From Methyloceanibacter sp. wino2 (GTDB taxonomy: Bacteria > Pseudomonadota > Alphaproteobacteria > Rhizobiales > Methyloligellaceae), in the NCBI RefSeq assembly GCF_003071365.1, contig NZ_CP028960.1, positions 2,214,501-2,278,500 of the forward strand: 64,000 nucleotides of DNA, given 5' to 3'. The number at the start of each line of letters is the position of its first letter. Within the stretch, counting starts at the first letter, position 1. Below are positions 43,092 to 52,500 of this stretch, one piece after another. The notes beneath the pieces were generated by a model. It saw only the letters and a list, made by a program, of their open reading frames with translations, made no database searches and had not been told where the DNA came from. The position numbers and the translations under genes were made by a program.

Positions 43092-43358
43092 TCACATCCC
43101 GACGCATGTTCCGTAGAGGCCGCCGACGGCCAGGCACGTCCCGCCGATCCCGCAATCGCTGTCTTCGGAACAGAGGTTCTTTTCGGGTGCGTCGAGGCTC
43201 AACGGCTCGCGGAGACCGCTGTCGTAGTTCCCGCACTGCCCTGCCTTCTGGCCCGGTTGTTTCATGCATCGCTCCGACAGGGGACACTCCGCATCGAAGG
43301 TGCAGGCGAGGGCGGGTTCCGCCACGATGACAAGCGCGGCCGTCAGTAGGACTCTCAT
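43092..43358 (-). CDS. Cys-rich secreted protein with two four-cysteine repeats
   Basis: An 88-residue protein with a signal peptide (cleaved about after EPALA). Eight cysteines at 19, 25, 31, 42 and 63, 69, 75, 85 form two repeats: C-x5-C-x5-C-x10-C and C-x5-C-x5-C-x9-C, each with an (E/S)xDxxC start and GxC end. The even spacing points to two small disulfide-locked modules. No family recognised; it resembles knottin-like or EGF-like repeats only in spacing. Convergent with pqqB. Confidence 0.6.
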   Translation of the reverse strand: MRVLLTAALVIVAEPALACTFDAECPLSERCMKQPGQKAGQCGNYDSGLREPLSLDAPEKNLCSEDSDCGIGGTCLAVGGLYGTCVGM

Positions 43359-43431
43359 GGATCCGTCTCCTTGCGCGAACTCGACGGAAGCAGTGTATCG
43401 CGAACTTGCGACACGCCGATAAGTCCGGGCG

Positions 43432-44430
43432 CTAGCTCTGTCCGCCGAATTTCGTCTGGTTCTTCAGGTCCGGCCTCGCGTCGTTGATCGCGATGACGTT
43501 ATCGTCCTGGTGGGCTGGCGCAACCGGCTTCAGGGCCCCGACTGCGGCTGTGGTCCAATAGGCATGGATGCGGCCGGCAAAGGGCGCCGGCTTCTCGACG
43601 AAGAGCCGTTCGCCCCGGATCTTTGCGTCCTTGCGCAGCTCCTTCAGACGGATTTTGCACCGTTTCAGGAAGCCCGAAATGTCCTCGGGACTTCCGAACG
43701 CCATGGCCGGCGTCGTCGCCAGATGCATCAGATTGGCGATGTCGTGGTCGTCACCCAGCGTCTGCGACAGGCCGCGAGCGGCCTCGGTCCGCGCGCCGAG
43801 TTCGGACGGCCAGCACGGGGTGAGCAGTTGCATGTGACGCCAGTGGCGCTGAACGCTCTTGCGCCAATCGTGGAGGATTTCCGGGTCTTTCGATCGGAAA
43901 GCCGACTTGAACTGCTCCCGGGCGCGGTAATAGCTGAGCTGCAGCCCCTTCGAGATGGGCGTGAAATCGTCGGGGTAGACGACGAGGCTGGCGAAGCGGG
44001 GCCGGAGCTCCAGCAGCATCTCCAGCGACTGAGAAGCCGAGCTTTGCTCCAAATTTTTCTCCGCCGCCTTGCGGCGTTCCCGCAGCCAGCTGCGCATCGC
44101 CTCGATCGGACCATCGCCGAGCCCCGGCTCGGTATTGCGCTCCAGCGCATTCAGAGCATCGAAGAGGGCGTGCGCGTCGCGCGCGGCCGCCAGCCCTTTG
44201 CCGATGCGGGCGACACGTGAATTCAGACTGGCGAAGAGAGGATCGGGCAGGCCGGGGCGGGCGAGGACAAGCAGCGACCGCAGCCGTTTGAAGCACTTCC
44301 GGGCGCTATGAACCCCTTTGTGGCGATCCGGCGGCGCCGCGAGCGATGTGTGAGCAAGGTCGAGCTCGCCGAGCGCAACGGAACGCAGGGCCTCGCTGAT
44401 GGGCAAGGCAGGATCAAGCTCGTAACTCAT
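43432..44430 (-). CDS. CHAD domain protein
   Basis: A 332-residue protein consisting of a CHAD (conserved histidine alpha-helical) domain: HKGVHSARKCFKRLRSLLVLARPGL near residue 36, LGDDHDIANLMHL later, and many Arg, Lys and His residues on helices. CHAD domains bind inorganic polyphosphate and often occur on polyP granules. The start at 44430 (MSYELDP) has GGGGAAT upstream; the frame extends to 44484 without support. No CYTH triphosphatase partner is visible. Confidence 0.85.
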   Translation of the reverse strand: MSYELDPALPISEALRSVALGELDLAHTSLAAPPDRHKGVHSARKCFKRLRSLLVLARPGLPDPLFASLNSRVARIGKGLAAARDAHALFDALNALERNTEPGLGDGPIEAMRSWLRERRKAAEKNLEQSSASQSLEMLLELRPRFASLVVYPDDFTPISKGLQLSYYRAREQFKSAFRSKDPEILHDWRKSVQRHWRHMQLLTPCWPSELGARTEAARGLSQTLGDDHDIANLMHLATTPAMAFGSPEDISGFLKRCKIRLKELRKDAKIRGERLFVEKPAPFAGRIHAYWTTAAVGALKPVAPAHQDDNVIAINDARPDLKNQTKFGGQS

Positions 44431-44494
44431 CGATTCCCCGCACGTATGAAACTTCGGTGACAATTTTTCCGGTGACCTCACCAAAGGTCAAGGC

Positions 44495-45136
44495 TTATTG
44501 CCTACCTGTCCGTGTGTGCGGCGATAGGCGCCGCCTCCAGGGGTCCGTGATCGCGACCCAGGTCTGCGCCCGCTCCTCGGGCTGCTCGTGCGTCACGATA
44601 TCGGTGATCACCGCCAGAGTGTCCGCGCCTGCCTCGAAGACCCCGGCCGCGCGATCGGGGGTGAGGCCGCCGATGGCCACGAGCGGACAGGGGACTTGCG
44701 CCTTCCAGGCGGTCACGCGTTCGAGCCCTTGCGGCGCCCAGGGCATTTTCTTCAGGAGCGTTGGGTAGACGGGCCCGAGCGCCACGTAGTCCGGATTGGC
44801 GTCGAGCGCGATTCCGAGTTCCTCGTCGCTATGGGTGCTGATGCCGAGCTTGAGCCCCGCGTCCCGGATCGCGCCGAGATCGGCGCCCGCAAGGTCTTCC
44901 TGGCCGAGATGGACGAAGTCGGCACCGGCCTCGATGGCCTCGCGCCAATAGTCGTTCACGACGAGCTGGCAGCCCGCGTCTGCGCAAAGCCTGAGCGACT
45001 CGCCGATCTCGGCCCGCACGATTTTGGCCGGCGCGTCCTTGATGCGGAGCTGGACCAGCTTCAGCCCCGCAGGCAGCAGCCGCTTGAGCCAGGCTGTGTC
45101 CGGCACGATCGGATAGAAAGGGTCGAGTTGGATCAC
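44495..45136 (-). CDS. thiE: Thiamine phosphate synthase
   Basis: A 213-residue TIM-barrel enzyme joining HMP pyrophosphate and the thiazole phosphate to thiamine phosphate. Motifs: LKLVQLRIKD, LVVNDYWREA, FVHLGQEDL, LGISTHSDEEL, YVALGPVYPT and LVAIGGLTPDRA. The start is GTG at 45136, 7 bases after the thiG stop, the only family-consistent start. It is the last gene of thiO-thiS-thiG-thiE. Confidence 0.92.
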   Translation of the reverse strand: MIQLDPFYPIVPDTAWLKRLLPAGLKLVQLRIKDAPAKIVRAEIGESLRLCADAGCQLVVNDYWREAIEAGADFVHLGQEDLAGADLGAIRDAGLKLGISTHSDEELGIALDANPDYVALGPVYPTLLKKMPWAPQGLERVTAWKAQVPCPLVAIGGLTPDRAAGVFEAGADTLAVITDIVTHEQPEERAQTWVAITDPWRRRLSPHTRTGRQ

Positions 45137-45143
45137 GCTGCGA

Positions 45144-45932
45144 TCAGGACGCGTTGTCGATCTTGAAAAAAGGCGTTCCGGCGATGGGCGTCGACGGCGT
45201 CGCCATGTCGCGCGGCTCCACGATCCCCGCCTCGTAGGCAAGGCGTCCGCCTTCGATCGCGCTAGCGAAGCCGCGCGCCATGGTCACCGGGTCGCCGGCC
45301 TTCGCGACGGCGGTGTTCAGGAGAACGCCGTCGTAGCCCATTTCCATGACTTCGGCGGCATGGGACGGCGCGCCGAGGCCCGCGTCGACGATCAAAGGCG
45401 TGTCGGGAAAATACGCGCGTAGTGTCTTGAGCGCGGTCTTGTTGGCGAGCCCGCGGGCCGACCCGATGGGCGAGCCCCACGGCATCAGCACCTCGCAGCC
45501 CGCCGCGGCCAGGCGTTCGGCAACGCTTAAGTCCTCGGTGGTGTAGGGCAGCACGTCGAAGCCGTCGGCGTTGAGTTCTGCGGCCGCCTCCACGAGACCG
45601 AAGACCTCCGGCTGCAGCGTGTCGTCGTTGGCGATGACTTCGAGCTTGATCCAGTTCGTTCCGAACAACTCGCGCGCCATCTGCGCGGTGGTGATCGCCT
45701 CCTTTGCCGTGCGGCAGCCGGCCGTGTTGGGAAGGACTTGGCGCCCCAGTTCTTCGATCAGCCCCCAGAAGCCTTTGCCGGTCTTCGCGCGCGCGGACTC
45801 CCGGCGCAGAGAGACGGTGACGATCTCGGCGCCCGAAGCTTCGACCGCCTGGCGCAACAGATCGGGCGAGGCATAGCCCGCCGTGCCGAGCAGCATGCGC
45901 GAGGAAAACTCTGTGCCGTAAAGTTCAAGCAT
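45144..45932 (-). CDS. thiG: Thiazole synthase
   Basis: A 262-residue TIM-barrel enzyme forming the thiazole ring from deoxyxylulose phosphate, dehydroglycine and ThiS thiocarboxylate. The Schiff-base lysine is Lys96 in [34 protein letters not shown] and [19 protein letters not shown] are diagnostic. Encoded between thiS and thiE. Confidence 0.96.
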   Translation of the reverse strand: MLELYGTEFSSRMLLGTAGYASPDLLRQAVEASGAEIVTVSLRRESARAKTGKGFWGLIEELGRQVLPNTAGCRTAKEAITTAQMARELFGTNWIKLEVIANDDTLQPEVFGLVEAAAELNADGFDVLPYTTEDLSVAERLAAAGCEVLMPWGSPIGSARGLANKTALKTLRAYFPDTPLIVDAGLGAPSHAAEVMEMGYDGVLLNTAVAKAGDPVTMARGFASAIEGGRLAYEAGIVEPRDMATPSTPIAGTPFFKIDNAS

Positions 45933-45973
45933 CAGCGATTATGCCTTTAGCGAGCTCTCTTGGTCGCCCTGTC

Positions 45974-46171
45974 TCACCCACCCTGCCTCGGCGCGACGAT
46001 CTCGATCTCGTCGGCCTCGGTGAGCCGGGTGCGCGCACGGGCGGTGGCGGCGACGAAGCTGCCGTTGACCGCGGTCGCTATTTTCGCGTCGGCGAAACCG
46101 AGCGTCTTGCAAAGTTCGTCGAGGCTGTTTGCGTCGGTCGTGAAATGCTCACCGTTGACCAAAATCTGCAA
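45974..46171 (-). CDS. thiS: Sulfur carrier protein ThiS
   Basis: A 65-residue ubiquitin-fold carrier ending in the required GlyGly (APRQGG). Start MQILVNGEHF is encoded by TTG at 46171, with CGGAGG 6 bases upstream, and lies inside the 3' end of thiO (23-base overlap), implying translational coupling. Its thiocarboxylate supplies sulfur to ThiG. Confidence 0.9.
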   Translation of the reverse strand: MQILVNGEHFTTDANSLDELCKTLGFADAKIATAVNGSFVAATARARTRLTEADEIEIVAPRQGG

Positions 46172-47171
46172 TGAAGACCTCCGGGTGGGTGACGCCGGTT
46201 TCCAAATAGTGCGCCACCATTTCGGCCATGACCGGCGCGAGCAAAAAGCCGTGCCGGTACAGCCCATTCACAAAGATATAGCCCGAACTGGTGATAATCC
46301 TAGGCCGGTTGTCCGGAAATGCGGGCCGCACGCCTGCGCCGAGGCTGAGAATCTCGGCCTCCCCGAAGGCCGGATCGAGCACATAGGCGGCGCTGAGAAG
46401 CTCCAAGGCCGACCGCAGGGTCACGGGCCCGCCGTCTTCGCGTTCGATCGACGTCGCGCCGAGCATGAACCTGTTCGCGCCGGTCTCGTCTTCGCCCCAG
46501 GGCACGAGGTAGAGCGGAAAACGAGGGTGAAGCAGGCGGATGGACCGCTCGAAGGCGATGTCGGGAGAACGCACCACGATCCGCTCACCGCGCACCCCCC
46601 GGAGGGTCGGCAGCATGTCCTGCGCGCCGAGGCCCCGGCAGTCGACGATAAAGTCCGCCCCTTCCGGAGTTTCGCTCGTGTCGAACTGAACGACCGCGCC
46701 CGCGCTCCGAACCTCATCCAGAAGGAAGTCCAATGCGGCGCCAGGATTGAGATGGGCCTCGTCCGAATAGAACAAGGCCGTGTCGAATCGGGGAACGAGG
46801 TCCGGCTCCAGTTCTTCCAGTTGTGCAGCGTCGAGACGGTTCCCCCCTTCGGTCATGCGCTCGAAACGATCGAGAAGCGTGCGGTCGCGTGCCGGCGCCA
46901 GCACGAGACTGCCGGCGGATGTGAGGTCAGGATAGGTGGCCTGCCACAGTTGCAGGCCCCGCATGCCCAGTTCGCGGATCACGGGCTCGGCGCTCTCCTC
47001 TTCGCAGCGCGGCGCCAGCATCGCGCCGGCCCACGGACTGCAGGCATCGGTGAACGGTTCGGCGGACTGTTCCACCACGATGATGCTGTGTCCCCGTCGC
47101 GCAAGCGTCAGCGCTTGCCAAAGTCCAGTGACTCCGGCGCCGCGGATCGCGATTTTGTAAGGACCAGTCAT
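46149..47171 (-). CDS. thiO: Glycine oxidase ThiO
   Basis: A 340-residue FAD enzyme oxidising glycine to dehydroglycine for thiazole formation, as in aerobic bacteria. It begins with the FAD motif IRGAGVTGLWQALTLARRGH and ends with FVNGLYRHGFLLAPVMAE, a DAO-family C-terminal signature. It leads the thi operon. The 68 bases between it and the upstream gamma-glutamyltransferase show no THI-box (TPP riboswitch), so regulation may lie further upstream or be absent. Confidence 0.92.
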   Translation of the reverse strand: MTGPYKIAIRGAGVTGLWQALTLARRGHSIIVVEQSAEPFTDACSPWAGAMLAPRCEEESAEPVIRELGMRGLQLWQATYPDLTSAGSLVLAPARDRTLLDRFERMTEGGNRLDAAQLEELEPDLVPRFDTALFYSDEAHLNPGAALDFLLDEVRSAGAVVQFDTSETPEGADFIVDCRGLGAQDMLPTLRGVRGERIVVRSPDIAFERSIRLLHPRFPLYLVPWGEDETGANRFMLGATSIEREDGGPVTLRSALELLSAAYVLDPAFGEAEILSLGAGVRPAFPDNRPRIITSSGYIFVNGLYRHGFLLAPVMAEMVAHYLETGVTHPEVFIADFGQR

Positions 47172-47239
47172 TGTCTTCGAATTGCCTGCTCTTGCGTGCG
47201 GACAGAGCCATAGCCGTCACGCACGCCGATACCAAGTGT

Positions 47240-49000
47240 TCAATCGCCGAGTGCGACACCATCGCGGCGCGGATCGGCGCCGCCTTCTAGGCCGTCGGGT
47301 CTGACCGCGATGATGTGCAGTCCGCTGGTCATGGGAATACGCTTCACCGAGTGGCCCTTTGCGGTGAGCGCGCTGGCGAGGTCGTCCCACTCGGCGCCGG
47401 TCTCGAGGAGAACGCCTCGTGGCGTCCCGCCGAAGTTGACGAGCGCGGCCGCTTCAGCCGGATCCAGCCCCCAATCCATCATGGCGATGATCGCCTTCAG
47501 GTTGAATAGAATGATGCCCGGACCGCCGGGCGATCCCAGCACATAATCGAGATCACCGTCTGGACCGAAGATCATGGTCGGGTCCATGGAACTGCGCGGC
47601 CGCTTTTCGGGTTCCACGCGGTTGGCGATGTCGTTGCCGTCCTCGTCCTTCGGCAGAAAAGAAAAGTCCGTCAGCTGATTGTTCAATAGAAAGCCGTGCA
47701 CCATGCTGCGGGCACCGAAGGCGGTCTCGATCGTCGTGGTCATGGAAAACGCATCGCCGCTGTCGTCGACCACGGACACATGGCTCGTGCCGCCTTTCTC
47801 CTTGGTAGCGTCGCGTCCGAAAGCGCTGGAGAGATTCGGCGGGGTTCCATGGGTGACGCTTTCAGCGGCGCGTTCGGGGTCGATCAGCTTGCGCCGCTCC
47901 GCCAAGTATTCCTTGTCGAGCAGCCCCTCGACAGGCACGTCCACAAAGCCGGGATCTGCCAGGTAGCGCGCCCGGTCGGCGAAGGCGAGCCGTTCCGCTT
48001 CCAGGATCGCATGAGTGGCGTTCGCTTCCATGGGAGTGGCGCCTAGATCGAAGGGCTCGATCAGTTGAAGCGTTTGCCCCACCGCGACGGCGCCCGAGGA
48101 CGGCGGACCCATGCCGCAGACGGACGAGCCGCGATAGGGCACACAGACGGGCTCGCGCTTCTTGGGCCGATAGCTCGCGAAGTCGCTTTCGCTCAAGGTC
48201 CCCGCGCCGCGCCGGTCGTTTTGCACGGTCTTGGCGATATCCGCCGCGATCGGGCCTTTGTAGAACGCGTCGATCCCCTCATTGGCGATGGTCTCGAGGG
48301 TCTGAGCCAGCGCTTCGTTCTTGAGGATGGTTCCGGGCGGGTGAGGTTTGCCGTTCTTGTCGAAGAAATAGGCGCGCGCGGCCGCATCGAACGTGTTGAG
48401 GTCGGCACCGCCAAGCAGCGTCGAGAGCCGCGCGGAGACCGGGAAGCCGTCGCGGGCAAGCTTGATGGCGGGCTGGAATAATTCGGCCCAAGGCAGCTTG
48501 CCGTATTCGTCGTGCACGAGCTTGAGGACCGCCAGCGCACCGGGAACGCCGACGGAACGCCCGCTATGCATGGCGACGCGGCGCGGCAGGGGCTGGCCGA
48601 CCGCATCAAGAAACAGCTCCGGCGTGGCCCCGGCGGGCGCCGTCTCGCGGCCGTCGAAGCTCGTCAGCGTTTCCTGGGCGGCATCCCAATAGAGGATGAA
48701 GGCGCCGCCGCCGATACCGGATGATTGCGGTTCGACCAGAGTCAGCACCATTTGCGTCGCGATGCCGGCGTCGATGGCCGCGCCGCCTTTGCGCAGCATC
48801 TCGAGCCCGGCCTCTGCGGCGAGGGGATGCGCCGCGACGATCATGTGTTTCTTGGTTTTGACGACCGGCTTCTGCGCCAGACCGCTCGCGCCCTCGGGCA
48901 GGTCGAGGGCGTGGGCCGGAAATGTGAGGAGGGAGAAGACCGCGAGGACGGCGAGTACGCGATACGAGAGTCTTTTCGGGTGCAGCATGGGGCGCAGCAT
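47240..49000 (-). CDS. ggt: Gamma-glutamyltransferase
   Basis: A 586-residue periplasmic enzyme with a signal peptide (VLAVLAVFSLLTFPAHA). It is made as a proenzyme and cleaves itself before Thr405 in EKGGTSHVSVVD, which becomes the catalytic nucleophile of the small subunit. Further motifs: SSGIGGGAFILYW, MGPPSSG, GSPGGPGII near the end. It hydrolyses or transfers the gamma-glutamyl group of glutathione. It lies upstream of the thi operon on the same strand. Confidence 0.93.
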   Translation of the reverse strand: MLRPMLHPKRLSYRVLAVLAVFSLLTFPAHALDLPEGASGLAQKPVVKTKKHMIVAAHPLAAEAGLEMLRKGGAAIDAGIATQMVLTLVEPQSSGIGGGAFILYWDAAQETLTSFDGRETAPAGATPELFLDAVGQPLPRRVAMHSGRSVGVPGALAVLKLVHDEYGKLPWAELFQPAIKLARDGFPVSARLSTLLGGADLNTFDAAARAYFFDKNGKPHPPGTILKNEALAQTLETIANEGIDAFYKGPIAADIAKTVQNDRRGAGTLSESDFASYRPKKREPVCVPYRGSSVCGMGPPSSGAVAVGQTLQLIEPFDLGATPMEANATHAILEAERLAFADRARYLADPGFVDVPVEGLLDKEYLAERRKLIDPERAAESVTHGTPPNLSSAFGRDATKEKGGTSHVSVVDDSGDAFSMTTTIETAFGARSMVHGFLLNNQLTDFSFLPKDEDGNDIANRVEPEKRPRSSMDPTMIFGPDGDLDYVLGSPGGPGIILFNLKAIIAMMDWGLDPAEAAALVNFGGTPRGVLLETGAEWDDLASALTAKGHSVKRIPMTSGLHIIAVRPDGLEGGADPRRDGVALGD

Positions 49001-49047
49001 ATCGACTTTCGCGGCGCTCGCTAGTCACGCGTCCGTTAGCCTCCTTC

Positions 49048-52000
49048 TCAGTGAAAGTCGCGGGATTTGGGAATGATACGGGCATCACGGGGGTGACAGC
49101 GCGGATGCCAACGCGGGTGCCGGTCTTCGCCCTTGCGGCGCGGCTCGCTGGTCTCGGGGCGTTTGACGTGATCGGCGGCGGCGAGCGGCGGCATGAGGCC
49201 GGGCTTGGGCTGCGATGAGCGCCAGGAGCCCGGATCGGGGCGGCGCACTTCGTCCGCGTTGGCCAACGCGGCTTCAAGCTCGTCGTCTTCGGACAGGCTA
49301 TCCAGCCAGTCGTTTTTGTCTTCGAGCCGCTCCGCGACGACATGAATAATGTCTTCGTGCCGCTGGATACGGCCATGGATCACTACGAGCCGCGCGCCCA
49401 TGACCACTTTGCGCATGCGCTCCAGCACCGAGGGCCAAATCACCGCGTTGGCGACGCCGGTCTCGTCCTCGATGGTCATGAACACTACGCCGGAGGCGGA
49501 GCCGGGACGCTGGCGCACCAGGATCACGCCGCCGACGCTGACCCGTGCGCCGTCCCTCATTCCTTTGACCGCGCCGCATGAGACGATGCGGGCGGCGCTG
49601 ACTTGCGCGCGCAGGAACGACATCGGGTGGGCTTTGAGCGAGAGCCGGAGCGTCCGGTAGTCGTTCACCACATGCTCGGGCAGCTTCATGGCCGGGAGCG
49701 CCACATCCGGCTCGCGGCCCATTTCCGTGGCCTGCGCATGTTCGAACAGCGGCAGGGCAATCTCTTTGGGGAGCCCGCGCACGGCCCAAAGCGCCTGCCG
49801 CCGGTCGAGCCCGAGCGAGCGGAACGCATCGGCGGATGCGAGCCGCTCGATGCCGGCGCGGCCGAGACCGCTGCGGCGCCATAGGTCCTGAATGTCGGCA
49901 TAGGGGCGGTCGCGCCGGGTTACGGCCTGATCGGCGTCGGCCTCGCGAAAGCCATCGATCTGCCTCAGGCCCAGCCGCAGAGCGCATTTTATTTGCCCTA
50001 CCGCGCTTCGCGCTACTTGAGGGCTTGTTCCTTTTCCTACTGGCTCTTCGCCTATTTGAGGGACTGTGGGCAGCTTCTCCAGCGTGCAGTCCCAATGGCT
50101 GTGATTGATGTCGGGCGCGCGCGCCTCGACACCATGTTCGCGGGCACAGCGCACGATCTGGGCCGGCGCATAGAAGCCCATGGGTTGGGAATTCAGCAGC
50201 GCGCAGGCGAACACGTCCGGGTAATGGCATTTGAGCCAGGACGACACATAGACGAGATGGGCAAAGCTCGCCGCGTGGCTTTCAGGAAAGCCGTAATCGC
50301 CAAACCCCTTGATCTGGTTGAAACAGCGTTCGGCGAAATCTTGCGGATAGCCGCGCGCGGTCATGCGGCCGACCATCTTGTCCTGAAGCGTGCCGATCGT
50401 GCCGCGCCGCCGGAACGTCGCCATGGCGCGGCGCAGCTCATTCGCTTCGTCGCCGGTGAATTTCGCGGCCACCATGGCAAGGCGCATGGCCTGTTCCTGG
50501 AACAACGGCACGCCCATGGTCTTGCCGAGCACTTGATGCAGCTCGTCCGGCGGTCCGTGATCGGAATGGGGCGAAGGAAACGCGACCTTCTCCTCGCCGG
50601 AGCGACGGCGCAGATAAGGATGCACCATGTCTCCCTGGATCGGGCCGGGCCGCACGATGGCGACTTCGATAACGAGATCATAGAAACAGAGCGGCTTCAG
50701 GCGCGGCAGCATGTTCATCTGCGCGCGGCTCTCTACCTGGAACACGCCGATGGAATCGGCGCGGCAGAGCATGTCGTACACGGCTGGGTCTTCGCGCGGC
50801 ACGGTGCCGAGCGTGAGATCTATGTCGTAGTGCTCCTGCAGAAGCGCGAAGGCCTTGCGGATGCAGGTGAGCATGCCGAGGCCGAGCACATCGACCTTTA
50901 GAAGTCCGAGCGCGTCGAGATCGTCCTTGTCCCATTCGATGACGGTGCGGTCTTCCATGGCCGCATTGCCGATGGGCACAAGCTCGGACAGAGGCCCGCG
51001 CGTCAGCACGAAGCCGCCCACATGCTGCGACAGATGCCGGGGGAAGCCGATCAGCTCATGGGCCAGGGTCAGACAGCGCGCAAGGCGCGGGTCGGACGGG
51101 TCGAGCCCCGCTTCGCGCACATATTTCTCCGGCAGCCCCTTATTGCTGAGACCCCAGATCGTGCCGGCAAGTGCGGCGACGGTGTCCTCGGAAAGCCCGA
51201 GCACCTTGCCCACCTCGCGCACGGCCGAGCGGCCTCTATAAGAAATGACGGTCGCCGCAAGGCCCGCGCGGTCGCGGCCGTAGCGGGCATAGATATATTG
51301 AATCACCTCCTCGCGGCGCTCGTGCTCGAAGTCCACGTCGATGTCGGGCGGCTCGCGGCGTTCGGGCGAGACGAAGCGTTCGAACAGAAGGTCGATCTCG
51401 GTGGGGTCGACATTGGTGATGGCCAGGCAATAGCACACGGCGGAATTGGCGGCCGAGCCGCGTCCTTGGCACAGAATGCCGAGGCTGCGCGCGTGATGCA
51501 CGATGTCGTAGACGGTCAGAAAATAAGGCGCGTAGTTGAGTTCCTCGATGAGCACGAGCTCCTTCTCGATCGTGTCGCGGACTTTGTCCGGGATGCCGTC
51601 CGGGAAGCGCCAGGCGGCGCCCTCCCAGGCGAGTTCCTCCAGGTGTCCTTGCGGGGTCTTGCCTTCGGGAACCGGTTCGTCCGGATATTCGTATTTCAAT
51701 TCGTCGAGGGAGAAGCGGCACGCTTGTGCGATCTCGACCGTGCGCTCCAGCGCTTTTTCGTAGCCTTTGAACAGCCGCGCCATCTCGGCGGGCGCTTTCA
51801 AATGCCGCTCCGCGTTTGCTTCGAGATGGAAGCCTGCTTCGCCAAGCGAACATTTTTCTCGAATGCAGGTGAGCACGTCCTGGAGCGGTCGGCGCTCCGG
51901 CGCGTGATACAGCACGGCTCCGGTGGCGATGAGCGGGATGCGCGTGCGGCGGGCCAGGCTTGCAGCTCTTTCGATCCGTATACGGTCATCACCGCGGTAG

Positions 52001-52500
52001 CCGTGATGGGCGGCGAGATAGAGCGGGGCCGCCAGCGCTTTTTTGAGGCGCAAGAGTTCTTTTTCAAAACGCTCATCGTCCGTGTCCGCGGCTTCCCGCA
52101 GTGCGATGAAGATCAGTCCGTCCGCGTGTTCCGCCACGTCGTCGAGCATGAGACGGCACGCGCCCTTCTCGGCGCGGCGCTGCCCGCGTGTCAGCAGGCG
52201 GCATAGCCTGCCATAGGCCGCGCGGGACGTGGGATAGGCGAGAAGCGACGGAGCATCCCGCAAGATCAATCGCGCCCCGACGATGAATTGGATGCCGGCC
52301 TCCTTCGCCGCGATATGCGCCCGCACGACGCCGGCGAGCGTATTGGCGTCCGCGACCGCGATGGCCGCATGGCCGAGCGCGGCGGCTTGCTTCACGAGTT
52401 CCTCGCCATGGGAGCCGCCACGCAGAAACGTAAAGTTCGTGGTGACGTCGAGTTCGGCATAGCGGGGTTCGGCGGGAGTCATCATGGAATGACTAGTCAT
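49048..52500 (-). CDS. dnaE2: Error-prone DNA polymerase DnaE2 (ImuC)
   Basis: A 1150-residue C-family polymerase: PHP domain at the start (YAELDVTTNFTFLRGGSHGEELV), palm motifs including QGRGSAANSAVCYCL and DIDVDFEHERREEVIQYIY, QHVGGFVLT, and the C-terminal OB fold (VSVGGVILVRQRPGSASGVVFMTIEDETG). It performs SOS mutagenic bypass together with ImuA and ImuB. The start overlaps the imuB stop (ATGA). About 28 residues (LPTVPQIGEE to SAVGQIK) sit between DCTLE and CALRLGLRQ where the family is normally continuous; this is a palindromic repeat insertion (49990-50075). Confidence 0.94.
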   Translation of the reverse strand: MTSHSMMTPAEPRYAELDVTTNFTFLRGGSHGEELVKQAAALGHAAIAVADANTLAGVVRAHIAAKEAGIQFIVGARLILRDAPSLLAYPTSRAAYGRLCRLLTRGQRRAEKGACRLMLDDVAEHADGLIFIALREAADTDDERFEKELLRLKKALAAPLYLAAHHGYRGDDRIRIERAASLARRTRIPLIATGAVLYHAPERRPLQDVLTCIREKCSLGEAGFHLEANAERHLKAPAEMARLFKGYEKALERTVEIAQACRFSLDELKYEYPDEPVPEGKTPQGHLEELAWEGAAWRFPDGIPDKVRDTIEKELVLIEELNYAPYFLTVYDIVHHARSLGILCQGRGSAANSAVCYCLAITNVDPTEIDLLFERFVSPERREPPDIDVDFEHERREEVIQYIYARYGRDRAGLAATVISYRGRSAVREVGKVLGLSEDTVAALAGTIWGLSNKGLPEKYVREAGLDPSDPRLARCLTLAHELIGFPRHLSQHVGGFVLTRGPLSELVPIGNAAMEDRTVIEWDKDDLDALGLLKVDVLGLGMLTCIRKAFALLQEHYDIDLTLGTVPREDPAVYDMLCRADSIGVFQVESRAQMNMLPRLKPLCFYDLVIEVAIVRPGPIQGDMVHPYLRRRSGEEKVAFPSPHSDHGPPDELHQVLGKTMGVPLFQEQAMRLAMVAAKFTGDEANELRRAMATFRRRGTIGTLQDKMVGRMTARGYPQDFAERCFNQIKGFGDYGFPESHAASFAHLVYVSSWLKCHYPDVFACALLNSQPMGFYAPAQIVRCAREHGVEARAPDINHSHWDCTLEKLPTVPQIGEEPVGKGTSPQVARSAVGQIKCALRLGLRQIDGFREADADQAVTRRDRPYADIQDLWRRSGLGRAGIERLASADAFRSLGLDRRQALWAVRGLPKEIALPLFEHAQATEMGREPDVALPAMKLPEHVVNDYRTLRLSLKAHPMSFLRAQVSAARIVSCGAVKGMRDGARVSVGGVILVRQRPGSASGVVFMTIEDETGVANAVIWPSVLERMRKVVMGARLVVIHGRIQRHEDIIHVVAERLEDKNDWLDSLSEDDELEAALANADEVRRPDPGSWRSSQPKPGLMPPLAAADHVKRPETSEPRRKGEDRHPRWHPRCHPRDARIIPKSRDFH
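49990..50075. repeat. Palindromic element inserted in frame in dnaE2
   Basis: Two adjacent units, GCCCTACCGCGCTTCGCGCT followed by ACTTGAGGGC, and a degenerate second unit TCCTACTGGCTCTTCGCCTA followed by TTTGAGGGAC. Arms GCCCT/AGGGC and GCGC/GCGC form a hairpin. Read on the gene strand they encode SPQVARSAVGQ and VPQIGEEPVGK. The same element recurs in imuA at 54119-54239. Confidence 0.72.

Noticed and set aside
47172..47239. TPP riboswitch before thiO
   Set aside because: The gap is too short and lacks the conserved CUGAGA-type THI-box sequence.
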